This document shows, one piece after another, positions 24,910 to 37,053 of a stretch of DNA of 62,742 bases. The position numbers were made by a program, and so were the translations under genes. Source of the DNA: Melioribacteraceae bacterium (GTDB lineage Bacteria; Bacteroidota; Ignavibacteria; Ignavibacteriales; Melioribacteraceae); contig JAIOZI010000024.1 of NCBI GenBank assembly GCA_021740785.1, positions 1-62,742 on the forward strand, written 5' to 3'. Under the pieces are notes generated by a model. The model ran no database searches. It had not been told where the DNA came from and saw only the letters and a list, made by a program, of their open reading frames with translations. The first letter of the stretch is position 1; every line of letters starts with the position of its first letter.

Positions 24910-27900
24910 TTATACTTTACTTCCGTGACAGTGTTTATATTTTTTACCGCTTCCGCACGGGCATGGATCATTTCTGCCGACTTTTTCTTCAACTCTAACA
25001 ACCGGCTTCTGCTTTCCTCTTCTTGCGCCTTCATCCTGTCCTTGTGCCGACAATCCCATATTTGTAACACTCTCTTTAATAGTCGAAATGTTCTGGGACG
25101 GACGCTGTCTCTGCCTCTGAATTTCTTCAGGCTCCTGCGGGAAAAATTTAAAACAGAATGTAATTACTTCATCTCTTATACTTTTAAGAAGCTGCAGAAA
25201 TAATTGAAATGATTCACCTTTATACTCAAGAAGCGGATCTTTTTGACCGTAAGCTCTGAGACCGATACCTTCTTTAAGATCATCCATTTCCCGGAGATGT
25301 TCTTTCCACTTTTCATCAATTACACTTAATACCGCATATCTCTCCAAACGTGCCATCAATTCAGAACCGAGCATTTCTTCTTTTCTTTTATAGAACTCGC
25401 CGGCGCCTTTTAGAATATGATCTTTCAAACCTTCCCTGCCGATCTTCTCAAATTCTTCCGGTTTAACTTTGAAATCAACAAGCAGGTGCTTCAGAATATC
25501 TTCATGAAGTCCTTCCACATCAATATTATCGTAATATTTATCAATCAGATCATCTGCAAATTCATCAAGATATTCAAACACTTCGCCCTTAAGTCTTTCA
25601 CCTTCCAATGCCTGACGGCGTTTTGCATAAATAACTTCTCTCTGTTGATTCATCACATTATCGTATTCGAGAAGTCTTTTTCGAATGGCAAAATTATTTT
25701 CCTCAACTTTTTTCTGCGCTCGTTCAACAGATCTTGTAATCAGAGGATGCTGAATTGCTTCGCCGTCTTCCATCCCAATTCTGCCCATCACATTTGTTAC
25801 TTTATCTCCCCCGAATAATCTCATTAAGTCATCTTCAAGAGAAATGAAGAACTTTGTTGTACCCGGATCACCTTGTCGTCCGGCACGACCTCTAAGCTGC
25901 CTGTCTATTCGTCTCGATTCATGCCGCTCGGTACCTAAAATAAACAAACCGCCTTTACCAACTACACCGGCTCCAAGTTTTATATCGGTACCTCGACCAG
26001 CCATGTTTGTTGCAATCGTCACTGCTCCGGGCTGACCTGCATGACCAACAATCTCAGCTTCCCTTTGATGCTGTTTTGCATTAAGAACATTATGCGGTAA
26101 GCCCTGCCGTTTCAGCATCCTGCTCAATGTCTCCGAAACTTCCACACTAGTAGTACCAACAAGAACCGGTCGTTTTTCCTTCTGCAGATCTTTAATCTGT
26201 TCAATTACCGCATTATATTTTTCACGTTTGGTGCGGTAAATTGCATCATCCTGGTCATCTCGTGCAATCGGTTTATTGGTAGGAATTACAATAACTTCCA
26301 GTTTATAAATTTCAAAAAACTCGCCTTCTTCGGTCTCAGCCGTTCCGGTCATACCGGCTAATTTATTATATAATCGGAAATAATTTTGAAGTGTGATGGT
26401 TGCCAAAGTTTGTGTATCACGTTCAACTTTAACGTTTTCTTTAGCTTCGATTGCTTGATGCAGCCCATCGGAGTAACGGCGACCCGGTAGAACTCGTCCG
26501 GTGAATTCATCTACAATTGCAATCTTACCATCTTCTGTAATTACGTATTCATCATCAATTTCAAAAAGACTATAAGCTTTAAGTAGTTGATTGATTGTGT
26601 GAATTCTATCACTTCTCTCAGCATAAATTGCATAAAGTTCATCCTTCTTCCGGATTTTTTCTTCGTCACTGATTGCGGGATCATTCTCAAACTTACTTAC
26701 CTCATAACCGAGGTCCGGCAAGACAAAAAATTCTTTACCTTCCGAAGATCCGGCGGCGAGTTCTTCTCTTCCCTTTTCAGTTAAATCAATTGAATGATTT
26801 CTTTCCTCGATTGCAAAATATAATTCCTCATCAATCTCGGGCATACGTTTTCCCTTCTCACGCAGAAATTCCAGTTCAGTAGTTTCCAAAAGTTTTTTGT
26901 ATTCCGGCTCCCCGAGAAGTTTAATCAATTTTTTGTTTTTAGGAAATCCTCGATGAGAACGGAGCAGATTAATACCCGCTTTAGCAACTGAATCTTTGTC
27001 CCCTTCGTTCAGTAGTTTTTCGGCTTCGTTTACAATACTTGCAACTAACCCGGATTGCTTTCTAAAGAGTCTTTCGACTTTCGGTTTCATCTCATAAAAT
27101 TTATGTTCGGTACTGCCGACAGGACCCGAAATAATCAATGGGGTTCTGGCTTCGTCAATTAAAACAGAATCAACCTCATCAACAATTGCATAATTATGTC
27201 CGCGCTGAACACAATTCTCTTTTGAGATTGCCATATTATCACGGAGATAATCAAATCCGAACTCGTTATTTGTACCGTAAGTAATATCCTGTTTGTAAAT
27301 ATTTTTTCTCTCTTCCGGAGTCATTGTATTAATAATACACCCGACAGAGAGACCATGAAACTTAAATATCTCGCCCATCCATTCACTATCCCGTTTTGCC
27401 AGGTAATCATTAACCGTTACGATGTGAACTCCTCTGCCGGTTAGGGCATTTAAGTAAATCGGCATAGTCGCAACAAGAGTTTTACCTTCACCCGTAGCCA
27501 TCTCCGCAATTCTGCCTTGATGCAGAACAATACCGCCGATCAACTGAACATCGTAGGGAATCATGTCCCATTCAATTTTATTACCTGCTGCATCCCAGGT
27601 TTTACCAACCAATCTTCGGCATGTATCTTTTACAACTGCAAATGTTTCCGGGATAAGTTCATCAAGAACATTTTCGTATTCATCTGTTAACTGATCTTCT
27701 AGTTTTTCGAGCTCATCATATATTAAATGCTTATCACCTTCAAAGTCATCATCTTGAAGATTATTTTTAATCTCTTCTAATCTTTCTCTTGTTTGTTTTG
27801 TACTCTCCAAAATTCTAGATTTAAACTCATCCGTTTTCGCTCTTAATTCATCATCCGATAACGATTGCAGTTTTTCATATTCGGCATTTATTTCATCAAC

Positions 27901-27975
27901 TATCGGCCACAGTTCTTTCATAGCTTTAGTATTTTTATCGCCGAATAGTTTTTTCATCCATTCATTAATAATCAT
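24910..27975 (-). CDS. secA: Preprotein translocase ATPase SecA
   Basis: A 1021-residue motor ATPase that pushes unfolded proteins through SecYEG. Walker A is MATGEGKT. Motif [14 protein letters not shown] and the later [14 protein letters not shown] are typical. The C-terminal metal site is [19 protein letters not shown], binding Zn and SecB. It is longer than the E. coli protein (901) because of internal insertions, as in Bacteroidota. It heads the run secA-glnB-TPR-AlbA_2. secG lies at 51.9 kb. Confidence 0.98.
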   Translation of the reverse strand: MIINEWMKKLFGDKNTKAMKELWPIVDEINAEYEKLQSLSDDELRAKTDEFKSRILESTKQTRERLEEIKNNLQDDDFEGDKHLIYDELEKLEDQLTDEYENVLDELIPETFAVVKDTCRRLVGKTWDAAGNKIEWDMIPYDVQLIGGIVLHQGRIAEMATGEGKTLVATMPIYLNALTGRGVHIVTVNDYLAKRDSEWMGEIFKFHGLSVGCIINTMTPEERKNIYKQDITYGTNNEFGFDYLRDNMAISKENCVQRGHNYAIVDEVDSVLIDEARTPLIISGPVGSTEHKFYEMKPKVERLFRKQSGLVASIVNEAEKLLNEGDKDSVAKAGINLLRSHRGFPKNKKLIKLLGEPEYKKLLETTELEFLREKGKRMPEIDEELYFAIEERNHSIDLTEKGREELAAGSSEGKEFFVLPDLGYEVSKFENDPAISDEEKIRKKDELYAIYAERSDRIHTINQLLKAYSLFEIDDEYVITEDGKIAIVDEFTGRVLPGRRYSDGLHQAIEAKENVKVERDTQTLATITLQNYFRLYNKLAGMTGTAETEEGEFFEIYKLEVIVIPTNKPIARDDQDDAIYRTKREKYNAVIEQIKDLQKEKRPVLVGTTSVEVSETLSRMLKRQGLPHNVLNAKQHQREAEIVGHAGQPGAVTIATNMAGRGTDIKLGAGVVGKGGLFILGTERHESRRIDRQLRGRAGRQGDPGTTKFFISLEDDLMRLFGGDKVTNVMGRIGMEDGEAIQHPLITRSVERAQKKVEENNFAIRKRLLEYDNVMNQQREVIYAKRRQALEGERLKGEVFEYLDEFADDLIDKYYDNIDVEGLHEDILKHLLVDFKVKPEEFEKIGREGLKDHILKGAGEFYKRKEEMLGSELMARLERYAVLSVIDEKWKEHLREMDDLKEGIGLRAYGQKDPLLEYKGESFQLFLQLLKSIRDEVITFCFKFFPQEPEEIQRQRQRPSQNISTIKESVTNMGLSAQGQDEGARRGKQKPVVRVEEKVGRNDPCPCGSGKKYKHCHGSKV

Positions 27976-28346
27976 TTATGCATTTCCCGCTATTTTTCAG
28001 AAAAATAAAGTTAACCAAAGGGCTTCTGAAAAGCAATTTACAAGCTTTTCGCCTTATTTCAACAATCTCAATTGAGTTCGGTTTCATCTTTATTTTTATT
28101 TTTAAATTAATAATCTACACGCGCAAGAATCTAATATTTTCTTGTAATCTCATCCAGAAGCATTGTCATTTTTTATTTCCTCATAATCGATTGAATTACT
28201 ATTGCGATTGAGATAGATTTTTATTCCATTTTACGAATCGAGACGGAGCATGGATAACGAATTTAATATTTGTAATGAGATTTATTAATGCAAATCGATT
28301 TGCACTATAGTTAGATTTTAGAAATTATTTATCATATTTTCGTTAA
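27976..28346. promoter_or_regulatory. Divergent secA-glnE intergenic region with 16-bp palindrome
   Basis: This 371-bp spacer has no convincing gene. TGCAAATCGATTTGCA at 28289-28304 is a perfect 16-bp palindrome, 58 bp before the glnE start, and is the only strong symmetrical site. It looks like an operator for a dimeric regulator. A weaker palindrome CTCAATTGAG lies near 28068-28077. No clear -7 element was found. Confidence 0.4.
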
Positions 28347-31175
28347 TTGTTTCAATTAACTTTCGATCGTGTGAAAACTTTAACTGATAAAAATATTCTT
28401 TCTCAAAAATTCATTGATTATCTAACCGGCACAACCGATGGATTTTTATCAGCAAACGAAATTGCCGCATTGATTGATTTATTCGAAAAAGAGGCGGCTA
28501 AACATTACTTTACTGAGAGTTCGGAGAATAATTTAATCCGTATTATCGCTGCTTCTTACGACCGTCCTTCCTTTCTATCCGAATGCATTGATTTCCCGCA
28601 TCATGCAGAAATCATTATTTCCGTTGCCGTGAATAGTAATTACCTCACTGATATTATTGTTCGAAACCCGGAATACTTGTATCAAATGTTTAATCAAGAA
28701 TACTTGTCCGAAGAAATTTCAATTGATTCCGTTCAAAGCGCCCTGCATGAAGGCATAATGAAATACAAATCCTTCGATGCACGGATAAATTACGTAAGAA
28801 TGTACAAAAGAAGACAGCTTCTGAAAATCGGTTTGAATGATATTTTAAATAAGTCGGATTTAATAAGAACTACCATTGAACTATCATACCTGGCTAAAGG
28901 AATTTGCAAAATTGTTTTTGAATTATGCGGTGATGTGATAGCAAATAAGTATAATGTAAAATTAAGCAATGAAAGATATTCTCTATGCGCTCTCGGCAAA
29001 CTTGGAGGTGATGAGTTAAATTATTCGTCGGATATTGATTTAATTATTTTCTACGACCGTAATTCCAATGTCGAGAATACTAATAAAGAATATTTCGAAC
29101 TTCTCACCGAAACAGTGCAATTATTTATTTCGGTACTCACCGAGGTTTCTGACCGGGGTTTTTTGTACAGGGCGGATTTTCGTCTACGTCCCGATGGACA
29201 GTACTCCCCGCTGTGCCGCACTCTTTCCGATTATTTAAAATATTATGAAACGCGCGGTGAAGATTGGGAACGCCAAATGCTGATAAAGCTAAGTTTCATA
29301 AGCGGCAGTAATGAACTCTACCGGAAATTCAGAAGTTTAATTCTGCCTTTTGTATATCCTTCGGCTTTTTCAAAGTCTCCTCTTCAGCAGATAAAAAAAA
29401 TGAAAAGTAATATTGAAGCAAGAATTAAAGATGAGGAAAACATAAAACTCTTTGCCGGTGGTATTCGCGATATAGAGTTTTCCGTACAGGCTTTGCAATT
29501 ACTGGATGGTGCGGCAATTAAAGAATTACAGACAGGAAATACACTGCAGGCTATTGAACTTTTAAGAGCGAATAAACTGCTTAATCAAAATGAATATGAG
29601 ATTTATAAAAGCGCATATATTTTTTACAGGAAAACCGAACATTATTTACAATTGATGAATGATACTCAAACTCATGTGATTCCAATCGAAGGTGAGTTGA
29701 CGGGAAAAATCTCATCCTACATGGGATTTAATGATCAAGATGAATTTTCAATGAAAATAAAAGAATACAGATTAAGTGTGAAATCAATTTTTAATGATAT
29801 ATTAAGTATTGAAGATGACGGCTCCGCCAGCATTAGTGGTTTCGAATCTATTGAATTCAGAGATAGAAATAAGGGAAAGAAGAACCTCGAATATCTAAAA
29901 AGCGGGAAAGGTTTATTTGATGTAAAAGAGTTTGATTCACGTACAATCGATTTATTTCAAAAGATAGAGCGAAGTATTACGAATTATTTACTATCCGCCG
30001 ATGATCCTGATTTGATTTTAGAAAACTTCTGCAAAGTAATAAGAAGCGTATCGTTTCCATCAATTTGGTACAGGGAATTTCAGAATCGAAAATTACTTGA
30101 AGATTTTTTATTTCTCTGCGAGTATTCACAAAAAACAATTAACCTAATTTGCCTGAGTAAAATTCAAACCGAGCTGTTTATAAGCGGAAAGGTTTTCGTT
30201 AAAAACATCGATGCGCTCTATGATAATATTTCAATCGATTCTTTACTTTTGATTTTATCGGTTCAATATTATCTAAAGTTGATAAGCGCCGATAAATTGT
30301 CACATCATCTTTCCAATTACATCAATAATATTTTAACTGCGGAAGCCGAGAAAATTCACACGCCTTGCAAGTTTTTCATCGCCGGGATGGGCAGCTTCGG
30401 CACGAAAGAAATGGGCTTTGCCTCCGACGTAGATTTAGTTGTGGTAGCTGAAAATATAATGAGTGATCCCGGTATACAAAACAAGTTCCAGAAATATCTA
30501 AGTGAACTAAAAAAAATGCTCAAGCATTTTGATGTCGATTTCCGTTTACGCCCGGAAGGTAAAAGTTCACCGTTAGTTTGGGACATCTCCTCTTATAAAA
30601 ATTATTTGGTGAAACGCGCTCAGGTGTGGGAGTTTCAGTCACTGCTGAAATTGAATTTTGTTTATGGTGATACCAATTTGTTTGAACAATTCCGTAAAGA
30701 TATACTTGAAGGGGTATCTAAATTCAAAAGAGAGAATATAATTTCACAAATTCAGGATATGAATCGGAAACTTTCGTCTTCGGATACTTCGGCGCTAACG
30801 CAGGTTATAAATCTCAAAAGAGGATTCGGGACAATAACTACAATTGAGTTTATTCTTGAATTATTAATATTACCGGATCGTATTTTATACGAAAAATGTA
30901 TTAGCAAAAATATTTCTCAGAAGATCGAAATTTTAATGAACCTCAAACCCTTCCCGGAAATCGAACAACTAAACAATACATATAACTTTTATAAAAATCT
31001 TGAATTAGTAATTCAAATAACATTCGATGCAAATAATTATAAAGTACCGAATGATTCTTACAAAAAAATGAAAATCGTAAAGCAGCTTGGTCTTGCAGAT
31101 TCTAACCAATTAAATGAATTAATTAACAGCCATATTAAATTAACTTCCAGTTTATATAGAAAATTTATCGGGTAA
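28347..31175 (+). CDS. glnE: Glutamine synthetase adenylyltransferase/deadenylase
   Basis: A 942-residue bifunctional enzyme that adds or removes AMP on glutamine synthetase. Two nucleotidyltransferase domains are visible: GKLGGDELNYSSDIDLIIFY at about residue 217 and GMGSFGTKEMGFASDVDLVV at about 685, each followed by an FRLRPxGxxSP motif. This two-domain architecture is that of GlnE. The start is TTG at 28347 or GTG at 28371; both lack a good ribosome-binding site. PII (glnB) in the divergent operon would stimulate its adenylyl transfer. The DUF2723 gene follows 2 bp after the stop. Confidence 0.95.
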   Translation: MFQLTFDRVKTLTDKNILSQKFIDYLTGTTDGFLSANEIAALIDLFEKEAAKHYFTESSENNLIRIIAASYDRPSFLSECIDFPHHAEIIISVAVNSNYLTDIIVRNPEYLYQMFNQEYLSEEISIDSVQSALHEGIMKYKSFDARINYVRMYKRRQLLKIGLNDILNKSDLIRTTIELSYLAKGICKIVFELCGDVIANKYNVKLSNERYSLCALGKLGGDELNYSSDIDLIIFYDRNSNVENTNKEYFELLTETVQLFISVLTEVSDRGFLYRADFRLRPDGQYSPLCRTLSDYLKYYETRGEDWERQMLIKLSFISGSNELYRKFRSLILPFVYPSAFSKSPLQQIKKMKSNIEARIKDEENIKLFAGGIRDIEFSVQALQLLDGAAIKELQTGNTLQAIELLRANKLLNQNEYEIYKSAYIFYRKTEHYLQLMNDTQTHVIPIEGELTGKISSYMGFNDQDEFSMKIKEYRLSVKSIFNDILSIEDDGSASISGFESIEFRDRNKGKKNLEYLKSGKGLFDVKEFDSRTIDLFQKIERSITNYLLSADDPDLILENFCKVIRSVSFPSIWYREFQNRKLLEDFLFLCEYSQKTINLICLSKIQTELFISGKVFVKNIDALYDNISIDSLLLILSVQYYLKLISADKLSHHLSNYINNILTAEAEKIHTPCKFFIAGMGSFGTKEMGFASDVDLVVVAENIMSDPGIQNKFQKYLSELKKMLKHFDVDFRLRPEGKSSPLVWDISSYKNYLVKRAQVWEFQSLLKLNFVYGDTNLFEQFRKDILEGVSKFKRENIISQIQDMNRKLSSSDTSALTQVINLKRGFGTITTIEFILELLILPDRILYEKCISKNISQKIEILMNLKPFPEIEQLNNTYNFYKNLELVIQITFDANNYKVPNDSYKKMKIVKQLGLADSNQLNELINSHIKLTSSLYRKFIG

Positions 31176-31177
31176 AA

Positions 31178-33103
31178 ATGAGAGACATATTCAATAAATA
31201 TTATGCTGAAATAACAGGGTTGATTGTTTTCATTGTGTATATTTTTACACTTGCGCCTTCGGTCATTCAAATTGATTCGGGAGAACTAGCTGCAGTTCAA
31301 GCTACTTTAGGAATTGCTCATCCTACAGGATATCCTTTATTTACATTACTTGGATATTTCTTTTTACAGCTTCCACTGCCGTTTACTGACATTTACCAGG
31401 TAAATTTGCTCTCGGCGATTTTCACCGCAGCCTCGGTTACAATATATATTAAAACTGCTTATTTACTTCTGCAAAATTTTAAACCCGGAATCAAACAAGT
31501 CCCAAAGAAAAACATAAAAAAACAAAAGGGAGAAAATTCAAAAAGCTCTTCATTGGATGATTCAGTATTAATTTTCTTTGCAGTGCTATCGGGATTAACT
31601 CTTGCATTCAGTAAAACATTTTGGTTTCAGAGTACATCCGTTGAAGTTTATTCGCTTCATCTTCTGCTAATAACCATTTCTCTTTATTTACTTTTGAATG
31701 CATACTTTCACGGTTCAACACAGGACGATCTAAAAGGATGGATTTATTTTTCTATTGCGTTGGCTTTTAGTTTCTCAAATCATCTTACTACCATTTTAAT
31801 TCTACCGTTAACCGCATATTTGTTTTTTGATAAGAATCGATTTAGGATTGCATCCTTTAAAAAGATTGGGATTATGCTGCTGATTTTCTTCCCGGTATTA
31901 ATTTTGAATTATATCTATCTGCCGGTTCGTGCTTCTTTTAATCCGCTTCTGAATTGGGGAAATCCAGATAACTGGGAAAGATTTATGCGTCATTTCAGCG
32001 GCGCTCAATACCAGGTTTGGTTATTCTCATCATTCGATTCCGCGAAAAAACAATTGACCTATTTTTTAACTAATCTTCCTTCTGAATTTGCATACATAGG
32101 ATTGATATTCGGACTGGCTGGAATAGGATTTTTAATCACGAAATCGAAAAAGATTTTGTTGATTATCGGCATTCTGTTTTTATCGGTAGTATTTTATTCA
32201 ATCAATTATGATATTGTTGATATTGACGCATATTTTCTGCTTGCATATATATCTCTCTCACTTTTTATAACTTTTGGATTTTATGCAGTTTATAAATTTC
32301 TCAGTGAGCGAAATATTCGATCCAACTATATTTTACCAATATTTTTTACATTAGCATTTATACAGCTTGTTGTAAATTATTCTAAAGTAGATCAATCGGG
32401 AATTTATACTTATGAAGATTATACTAAATCCTTATTAAACAGCACCGAACCAAATTCTATTGTTTTTTCTTACCAATGGGATTATTTCATTTCCGCAGCT
32501 TATTATTTTCAGTATGCCGAAGAATTTAGGAATGATGTGGTAATCATAGACAAAGAGTTGCTTAGGAGATCATGGTATTATAATCAGCTTGATAATAATT
32601 ATCCCGAACTGTTTTACGGAGTAGAAAATGAGATAAATTCATTTCTTGAAGCTCTAGCTCATTTCGAACGCTCGGAAAATTTTGACGCAAATAGATTGGA
32701 AACTCTCTACAGGGAAATTATGAAAAAATTGATTTCTGAAAATATTGATGAACATGATTATTACATCGGTCCCGAATTAGTTGCAAATGAATTAAGAAAC
32801 GGAGAGTTTATTCTGCCCGAAGGTAAAAGAATTGTGCCTCATTTATTCCTTTATAAAGTTGTTTTTACGGATGATTACGTTGATGCGCCGCTTCCGACTT
32901 TTAAAATCCGCTTTCCTAAGAGGGGGAATAAGTATACTGATTTTATTGCTGATCTTGTTGTTGGTATGTTATCAAACAGAGCCGCATACGAAATGCAGTT
33001 TGACAAAAAGGAACGGGCAAAGTTATATGTGAACAAAATAAAAGAGGACTTCCCGCAAATTACATTAAGTCCCCAGCTTCAAAAAATATTAGAAAATGAT
33101 TAA
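31178..33103 (+). CDS. DUF2723 family membrane glycosyltransferase-like protein
   Basis: A 641-residue polytopic membrane protein. The entry APSVIQIDSGELAAVQATLG with HPTGYP after it is the DUF2723 hallmark; the Asp-Ser-Gly-Glu cluster resembles the catalytic acidic residues of GT-C glycosyltransferases. About ten membrane segments fill the first 400 residues, and the last 240 are soluble. In Bacteroidota these proteins are linked to protein glycosylation and outer-membrane modification, which is inferred here. It starts 2 bp after glnE and overlaps the convergent DUF4837 gene by 4 bp. Confidence 0.88.
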   Translation: MRDIFNKYYAEITGLIVFIVYIFTLAPSVIQIDSGELAAVQATLGIAHPTGYPLFTLLGYFFLQLPLPFTDIYQVNLLSAIFTAASVTIYIKTAYLLLQNFKPGIKQVPKKNIKKQKGENSKSSSLDDSVLIFFAVLSGLTLAFSKTFWFQSTSVEVYSLHLLLITISLYLLLNAYFHGSTQDDLKGWIYFSIALAFSFSNHLTTILILPLTAYLFFDKNRFRIASFKKIGIMLLIFFPVLILNYIYLPVRASFNPLLNWGNPDNWERFMRHFSGAQYQVWLFSSFDSAKKQLTYFLTNLPSEFAYIGLIFGLAGIGFLITKSKKILLIIGILFLSVVFYSINYDIVDIDAYFLLAYISLSLFITFGFYAVYKFLSERNIRSNYILPIFFTLAFIQLVVNYSKVDQSGIYTYEDYTKSLLNSTEPNSIVFSYQWDYFISAAYYFQYAEEFRNDVVIIDKELLRRSWYYNQLDNNYPELFYGVENEINSFLEALAHFERSENFDANRLETLYREIMKKLISENIDEHDYYIGPELVANELRNGEFILPEGKRIVPHLFLYKVVFTDDYVDAPLPTFKIRFPKRGNKYTDFIADLVVGMLSNRAAYEMQFDKKERAKLYVNKIKEDFPQITLSPQLQKILEND

Positions 33104-34203
33104 TCTAATTCGTCAAGAAGATCTTCAATTTTATCGGCTGTTAATTCATCTTCGGTCATGAAAGAACGAAGAATCACATTAACCTGCTGAATGATTTTTT
33201 TCTTGTAGTATTTGGGAGCATAAACCGAACCATCTATCATATAAATTCTTTTAGTTTTCTCATCGAAGAAAGTATAATTTATAAAGGGACCGCCCATAGT
33301 TTCATCTTCCATCTTCCAAAGACCTTGGGTCATTAGCGCATAACGATCATTGAAATTAACTTCGTGCGTTGTCATATAATAATCGGAAATCATTACGTAG
33401 CTCGATTCATCAGCAGTACGAAGATATTTTTTAGTTATCCTGTTTCGCTCTTTATAAATTGAATCAGGTTCTAAAAATTCGGGAGATGCATTATCAATCC
33501 AATGTACGAAGATCCATCTTTCTATATCGGAGTTTGGTGCGCGGCGCAGCCACACAAAATTATCATCCGGGTCATTCAATGCTAGTTGAAAATCTGCTTG
33601 GACGTAAATTATCCAGCCATGGTCTCTTAGTAATTCAGCTTCAATTTCTTTCTTTTCATATTTTGCGTTATAAACACTTTTAAAAAGACGCTTATTGGAA
33701 ATATTTTGGAAGTAATAAAGTAAATCCTCATGCCCTTCCAAAATGTTCCGGTTTAATTGCTCCAGTGAAGGTGATGTTAGAAACATGACGAGTTGATCGG
33801 CTGCCCAAAGTCCATATTTATTGAATACATATTCGCTGTCGTTTTCAACCAGTTCAACTACGTTTGTGTCGAGGTACTTACTTATAAATTTGGAGGTTTG
33901 CGATCCCGAATTTAGCGGGGCAACAAAAATAATGTTCTTTTTATTTTTATATTTTTGCAGTTTCTCTAAATTCTGCCGGTTAAGACTAAACAACTTTTCA
34001 GGCTGGGGTGTATAAATTATCTTTCCAAAAACCTGCAACAGTGAACCTTCAACGGCTTCGAATTCGGTTGAATCGGCAAACACATAAATTTCATCCTCGT
34101 TTCCGACGGCAGGTTTTAATTTACTGTCGCAAGAAGTAAAGGAAAATATTGAGATTGAAATTAATGTTAGGGAAATCAGTAGATTTTTAAGATTCATAGG
34201 CAC
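33100..34203 (-). CDS. DUF4837 family lipoprotein
   Basis: A 367-residue predicted lipoprotein with lipobox FTSC (Cys25, or Cys23 from an internal ATG at 34197). The mature part shows the DUF4837 pattern: DEIYVFADSTEFEAVEGSLL, QPEKLFSL and KNIIFVAPL near the N-terminus. The family is found mostly in Bacteroidota and has no known function. It is the last gene of the long minus-strand run from 43.3 kb and is separated from the SEC59-type gene by 66 bp. Confidence 0.85.
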   Translation of the reverse strand: MPMNLKNLLISLTLISISIFSFTSCDSKLKPAVGNEDEIYVFADSTEFEAVEGSLLQVFGKIIYTPQPEKLFSLNRQNLEKLQKYKNKKNIIFVAPLNSGSQTSKFISKYLDTNVVELVENDSEYVFNKYGLWAADQLVMFLTSPSLEQLNRNILEGHEDLLYYFQNISNKRLFKSVYNAKYEKKEIEAELLRDHGWIIYVQADFQLALNDPDDNFVWLRRAPNSDIERWIFVHWIDNASPEFLEPDSIYKERNRITKKYLRTADESSYVMISDYYMTTHEVNFNDRYALMTQGLWKMEDETMGGPFINYTFFDEKTKRIYMIDGSVYAPKYYKKKIIQQVNVILRSFMTEDELTADKIEDLLDELD

Positions 34204-34269
34204 TTTGCTTTATTATTTGAATAGGTCGAAATTTATACAGTTATAAATTTTCAAATGTTTCAAATAAAA

Positions 34270-34938
34270 TTACATAGGGACATTTTCCAGTATAATGGGA
34301 ATATTCGGCATCATAACTGTGTATAAAACCCACATTGTAACTCCAATTGAAATGGGGATTGTGAGATTATCATCCGCCCAGCCGTAAGAAACGTTTTCAG
34401 CGATAGCGCCGACGGCTACAGCAATTATTCCTATCAGATACTCGGTGATATTACCTTCAATTTTAGGTGCAATAAACACCACAACACATGCTGAGACAAA
34501 AAAAGATAAAGTTCCTTCAAGACTTTTAAATAGAAATTTATGTTTCCCGAATTTCCGTCCGATAAGCGCTGCGGCAATATCTCCAACAATCAAGGTTGCA
34601 AAAGCGGTAATAAAAATAACTTTCGGGAAAAAATAAACTCCAAGCGCTGCAGAGATTAAAACATAAGTTGCACCGTTAAGAGTTTTCTTCTTATCGTTTT
34701 TTTCATGATCACGGAGCATAAATCCGAAAAACATATAGAAAAATTTGCTGAAAGGCGGGAAAAAATATCTTGATAAATCCAACACCAAGGATAAAACAGC
34801 CAAGGGAATCAGCACTGTTAACGCCAATTCCCTTGTTAAAAAGTAGTAAATAACCGGAATGGAAAGAGAACACAAATGAATCGCTTTTCTTAATAATTCA
34901 TTTTTATAATCAATGGAACCATTATCAGTCGGCGTCAT
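34270..34938 (-). CDS. SEC59/DGK1/VTE5-type membrane lipid kinase
   Basis: A 222-residue protein with about six membrane helices. [11 protein letters not shown] at the N-terminus, [19 protein letters not shown] and [19 protein letters not shown] are shared with the CTP-dependent dolichol/phytol/diacylglycerol kinase family (SEC59/DGK1/VTE5). The substrate is uncertain: a polyprenol or phytol-like alcohol is a reasonable guess. Its start overlaps the 3' end of ftsH by 14 bp, so it is translated with it. Confidence 0.85.
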   Translation of the reverse strand: MTPTDNGSIDYKNELLRKAIHLCSLSIPVIYYFLTRELALTVLIPLAVLSLVLDLSRYFFPPFSKFFYMFFGFMLRDHEKNDKKKTLNGATYVLISAALGVYFFPKVIFITAFATLIVGDIAAALIGRKFGKHKFLFKSLEGTLSFFVSACVVVFIAPKIEGNITEYLIGIIAVAVGAIAENVSYGWADDNLTIPISIGVTMWVLYTVMMPNIPIILENVPM

Positions 34939-37036
34939 TGTCCTCTTTTGAATCTTTATTTTCGTTCATCTTTTGTTTTTCTTCCATTAATTTTTTCACA
35001 TGCTCGGGAATTTCTTCCTTCCCGGAGTCTGTGTTTTCATCATTTCTTTTTACCGGCGGTAGTTCTACGCCGCTTATAATTTTTTCAATTTCATCAGCGT
35101 CAAGAATTTCTCTTTCAAGCAATTCTTGAGATAATTTATGCAGAAGATCAATATTCTCATTCAAAATTGTTTCTGCCCGCTTCATACACCCGGTTACAAT
35201 ACCTTTTACTTCTTCGTCGATTATTCTAGATGTATCTTCGCTGAAGTCTTTATGTTTCGTAATTTCACGACCGAGGAATATCTCTTCTTCATTCTTACCG
35301 TAAGCAAGAGGTCCTAACTTATCACTCATCCCCCATTCACACACCATTTTGTGCGCAAGATTCGTGGCTTTTTCGATATCGTTGCCGGCACCGGTTGTGA
35401 GACGGTTAAATATCAGCATTTCAGCAGCTCGCCCGCCGAGAGCATAAGTAATTGTCGCTTCCAAATATTCACGTGAATATGTATGCTTTTCATCAACGGG
35501 AAGATAGGTTGTAACACCCAATGCTCTTCCCCTAGGAATAATTGTTACTTTATGAACCGGGTCGGATTCGGGTATTTTCAATGCAACTAAAACATGTCCA
35601 ATTTCGTGATACGCGGTAAGTTTCTTTTCTTCCTCGGAAATTATCATACTTTTCCGTTCCATACCCATCATCACTTTATCTTTTGCTTCTTCAAAATCAA
35701 CCATATCAACATTTTTTTTATCTTTTCTTGCAGCGAGTAATGCCGCTTCATTAACCATATTCGCAAGCTCTGCGCCTGCAAGTCCGGGCGTACCTTTTGC
35801 AAGAGTTTTCAAGTTCACATTTTCAGCAAGAGGAATGTTTCGTGTATGAACTTTTAATATTCCTTCACGACCTTTAACATCGGGACGATCAACAACAACC
35901 TGCCTGTCGAATCTACCGGGACGCAGCAATGCAGGGTCGAGTACATCAGGTCTGTTTGTTGCAGCGATAATTATCACACCGCTGTTCTGTTCAAATCCGT
36001 CCATTTCAACAAGAAGCTGATTAAGTGTCTGCTCACGTTCGTCATGCCCGCCGCCTAAACCTGCACCGCGATGCCTGCCGACCGCATCTATTTCATCAAT
36101 AAAAATTATACACGGAGCGCTTTTCTTTCCCTGCTCGAATAGGTCTCTAACACGACTAGCGCCAACTCCGACAAACATTTCCACGAAATCCGCACCGCTT
36201 ATTGAAAAGAAAGGAACTCCGGCTTCACCGGCAACTGCACGAGCTAACAGAGTTTTTCCGGTTCCGGGAGGTCCAAGCAATAAAACACCGCGGGGAATTT
36301 TTCCGCCAAGCTTTTGAAATTTCGTAGGTTCTTTAAGGAATTCAATAATTTCTTCCAATTCCTGTTTTGCTTCATCAGCTCCGGCTACATCTTTGAAAGT
36401 AACTTTAATTGAGGATTCGGAAATTAATTTGGCTTTACTCTTTCCAAAATTGAAAATTCCTCTTGTACCGCCTCCACCGCCGCCCTGCATTCTCTTAAGA
36501 AAAAATATCCAAACAGCGGCAATAAGAATCCAAGGTAAAAATCCAAGTAGCACAGTCAGCCATTCATTGGAATCCTTAACAAAAGTATACTTGATTCCTT
36601 TCTCTCTCCAGATTTTTTCCTGATCTTGAATAATCGGTTCAATAATGTTTACTGCAAATTTGTTTACCTTTATATAATTATCATTGATCAGTATGCGTTC
36701 TTCCTGGATTAACGTTCCTTCAAATACATAATCATTTATATCGGTTTTAACAATCTTTGCTTCTGCAATTTTATCATTGTATAAAAAGTTTTCATAAACA
36801 TCGTAAGATACTTCAATTGCATTCGTAGTATCTGCCTGCCAAAACTGCATTACAACAACTGCAGCAATTATCACTGCACCCCAGCTAAAAACAGTTCGTA
36901 TTACTTTCGACCAATCGAAATCACCGTCTGGTTTTTTACCTCCGCCTTTAAAACCTCGACCTGGTTTTGGAGGTGTTTTCTTTCCATCAGAATTGTTGTC
37001 CGACATTTTCCAACTTATATTTAGTTCTTCTTTCAT
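34925..37036 (-). CDS. ftsH: ATP-dependent zinc metalloprotease FtsH
   Basis: A 703-residue membrane-anchored AAA+ protease. Two N-terminal membrane segments (about 48-66 and 160-180) bracket a periplasmic domain. Walker A is GPPGTGKT, the SRH is at [18 protein letters not shown], and the zinc site is HEIGH. It degrades misfolded membrane proteins and regulatory targets. The start could be ATG at 37036 or ATG at 37006; the first has GGAG about 13 bases upstream. Hpt precedes it by 17 bp and the lipid kinase gene overlaps its end. Confidence 0.97.
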   Translation of the reverse strand: MKEELNISWKMSDNNSDGKKTPPKPGRGFKGGGKKPDGDFDWSKVIRTVFSWGAVIIAAVVVMQFWQADTTNAIEVSYDVYENFLYNDKIAEAKIVKTDINDYVFEGTLIQEERILINDNYIKVNKFAVNIIEPIIQDQEKIWREKGIKYTFVKDSNEWLTVLLGFLPWILIAAVWIFFLKRMQGGGGGGTRGIFNFGKSKAKLISESSIKVTFKDVAGADEAKQELEEIIEFLKEPTKFQKLGGKIPRGVLLLGPPGTGKTLLARAVAGEAGVPFFSISGADFVEMFVGVGASRVRDLFEQGKKSAPCIIFIDEIDAVGRHRGAGLGGGHDEREQTLNQLLVEMDGFEQNSGVIIIAATNRPDVLDPALLRPGRFDRQVVVDRPDVKGREGILKVHTRNIPLAENVNLKTLAKGTPGLAGAELANMVNEAALLAARKDKKNVDMVDFEEAKDKVMMGMERKSMIISEEEKKLTAYHEIGHVLVALKIPESDPVHKVTIIPRGRALGVTTYLPVDEKHTYSREYLEATITYALGGRAAEMLIFNRLTTGAGNDIEKATNLAHKMVCEWGMSDKLGPLAYGKNEEEIFLGREITKHKDFSEDTSRIIDEEVKGIVTGCMKRAETILNENIDLLHKLSQELLEREILDADEIEKIISGVELPPVKRNDENTDSGKEEIPEHVKKLMEEKQKMNENKDSKEDNDAD

Positions 37037-37053
37037 CTGAAATATCTACTCCA

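Noticed and set aside
25417-25818. 133-residue frame antisense to secA
   Set aside because: Shadow of secA with Phe/Ile-rich low-complexity translation.
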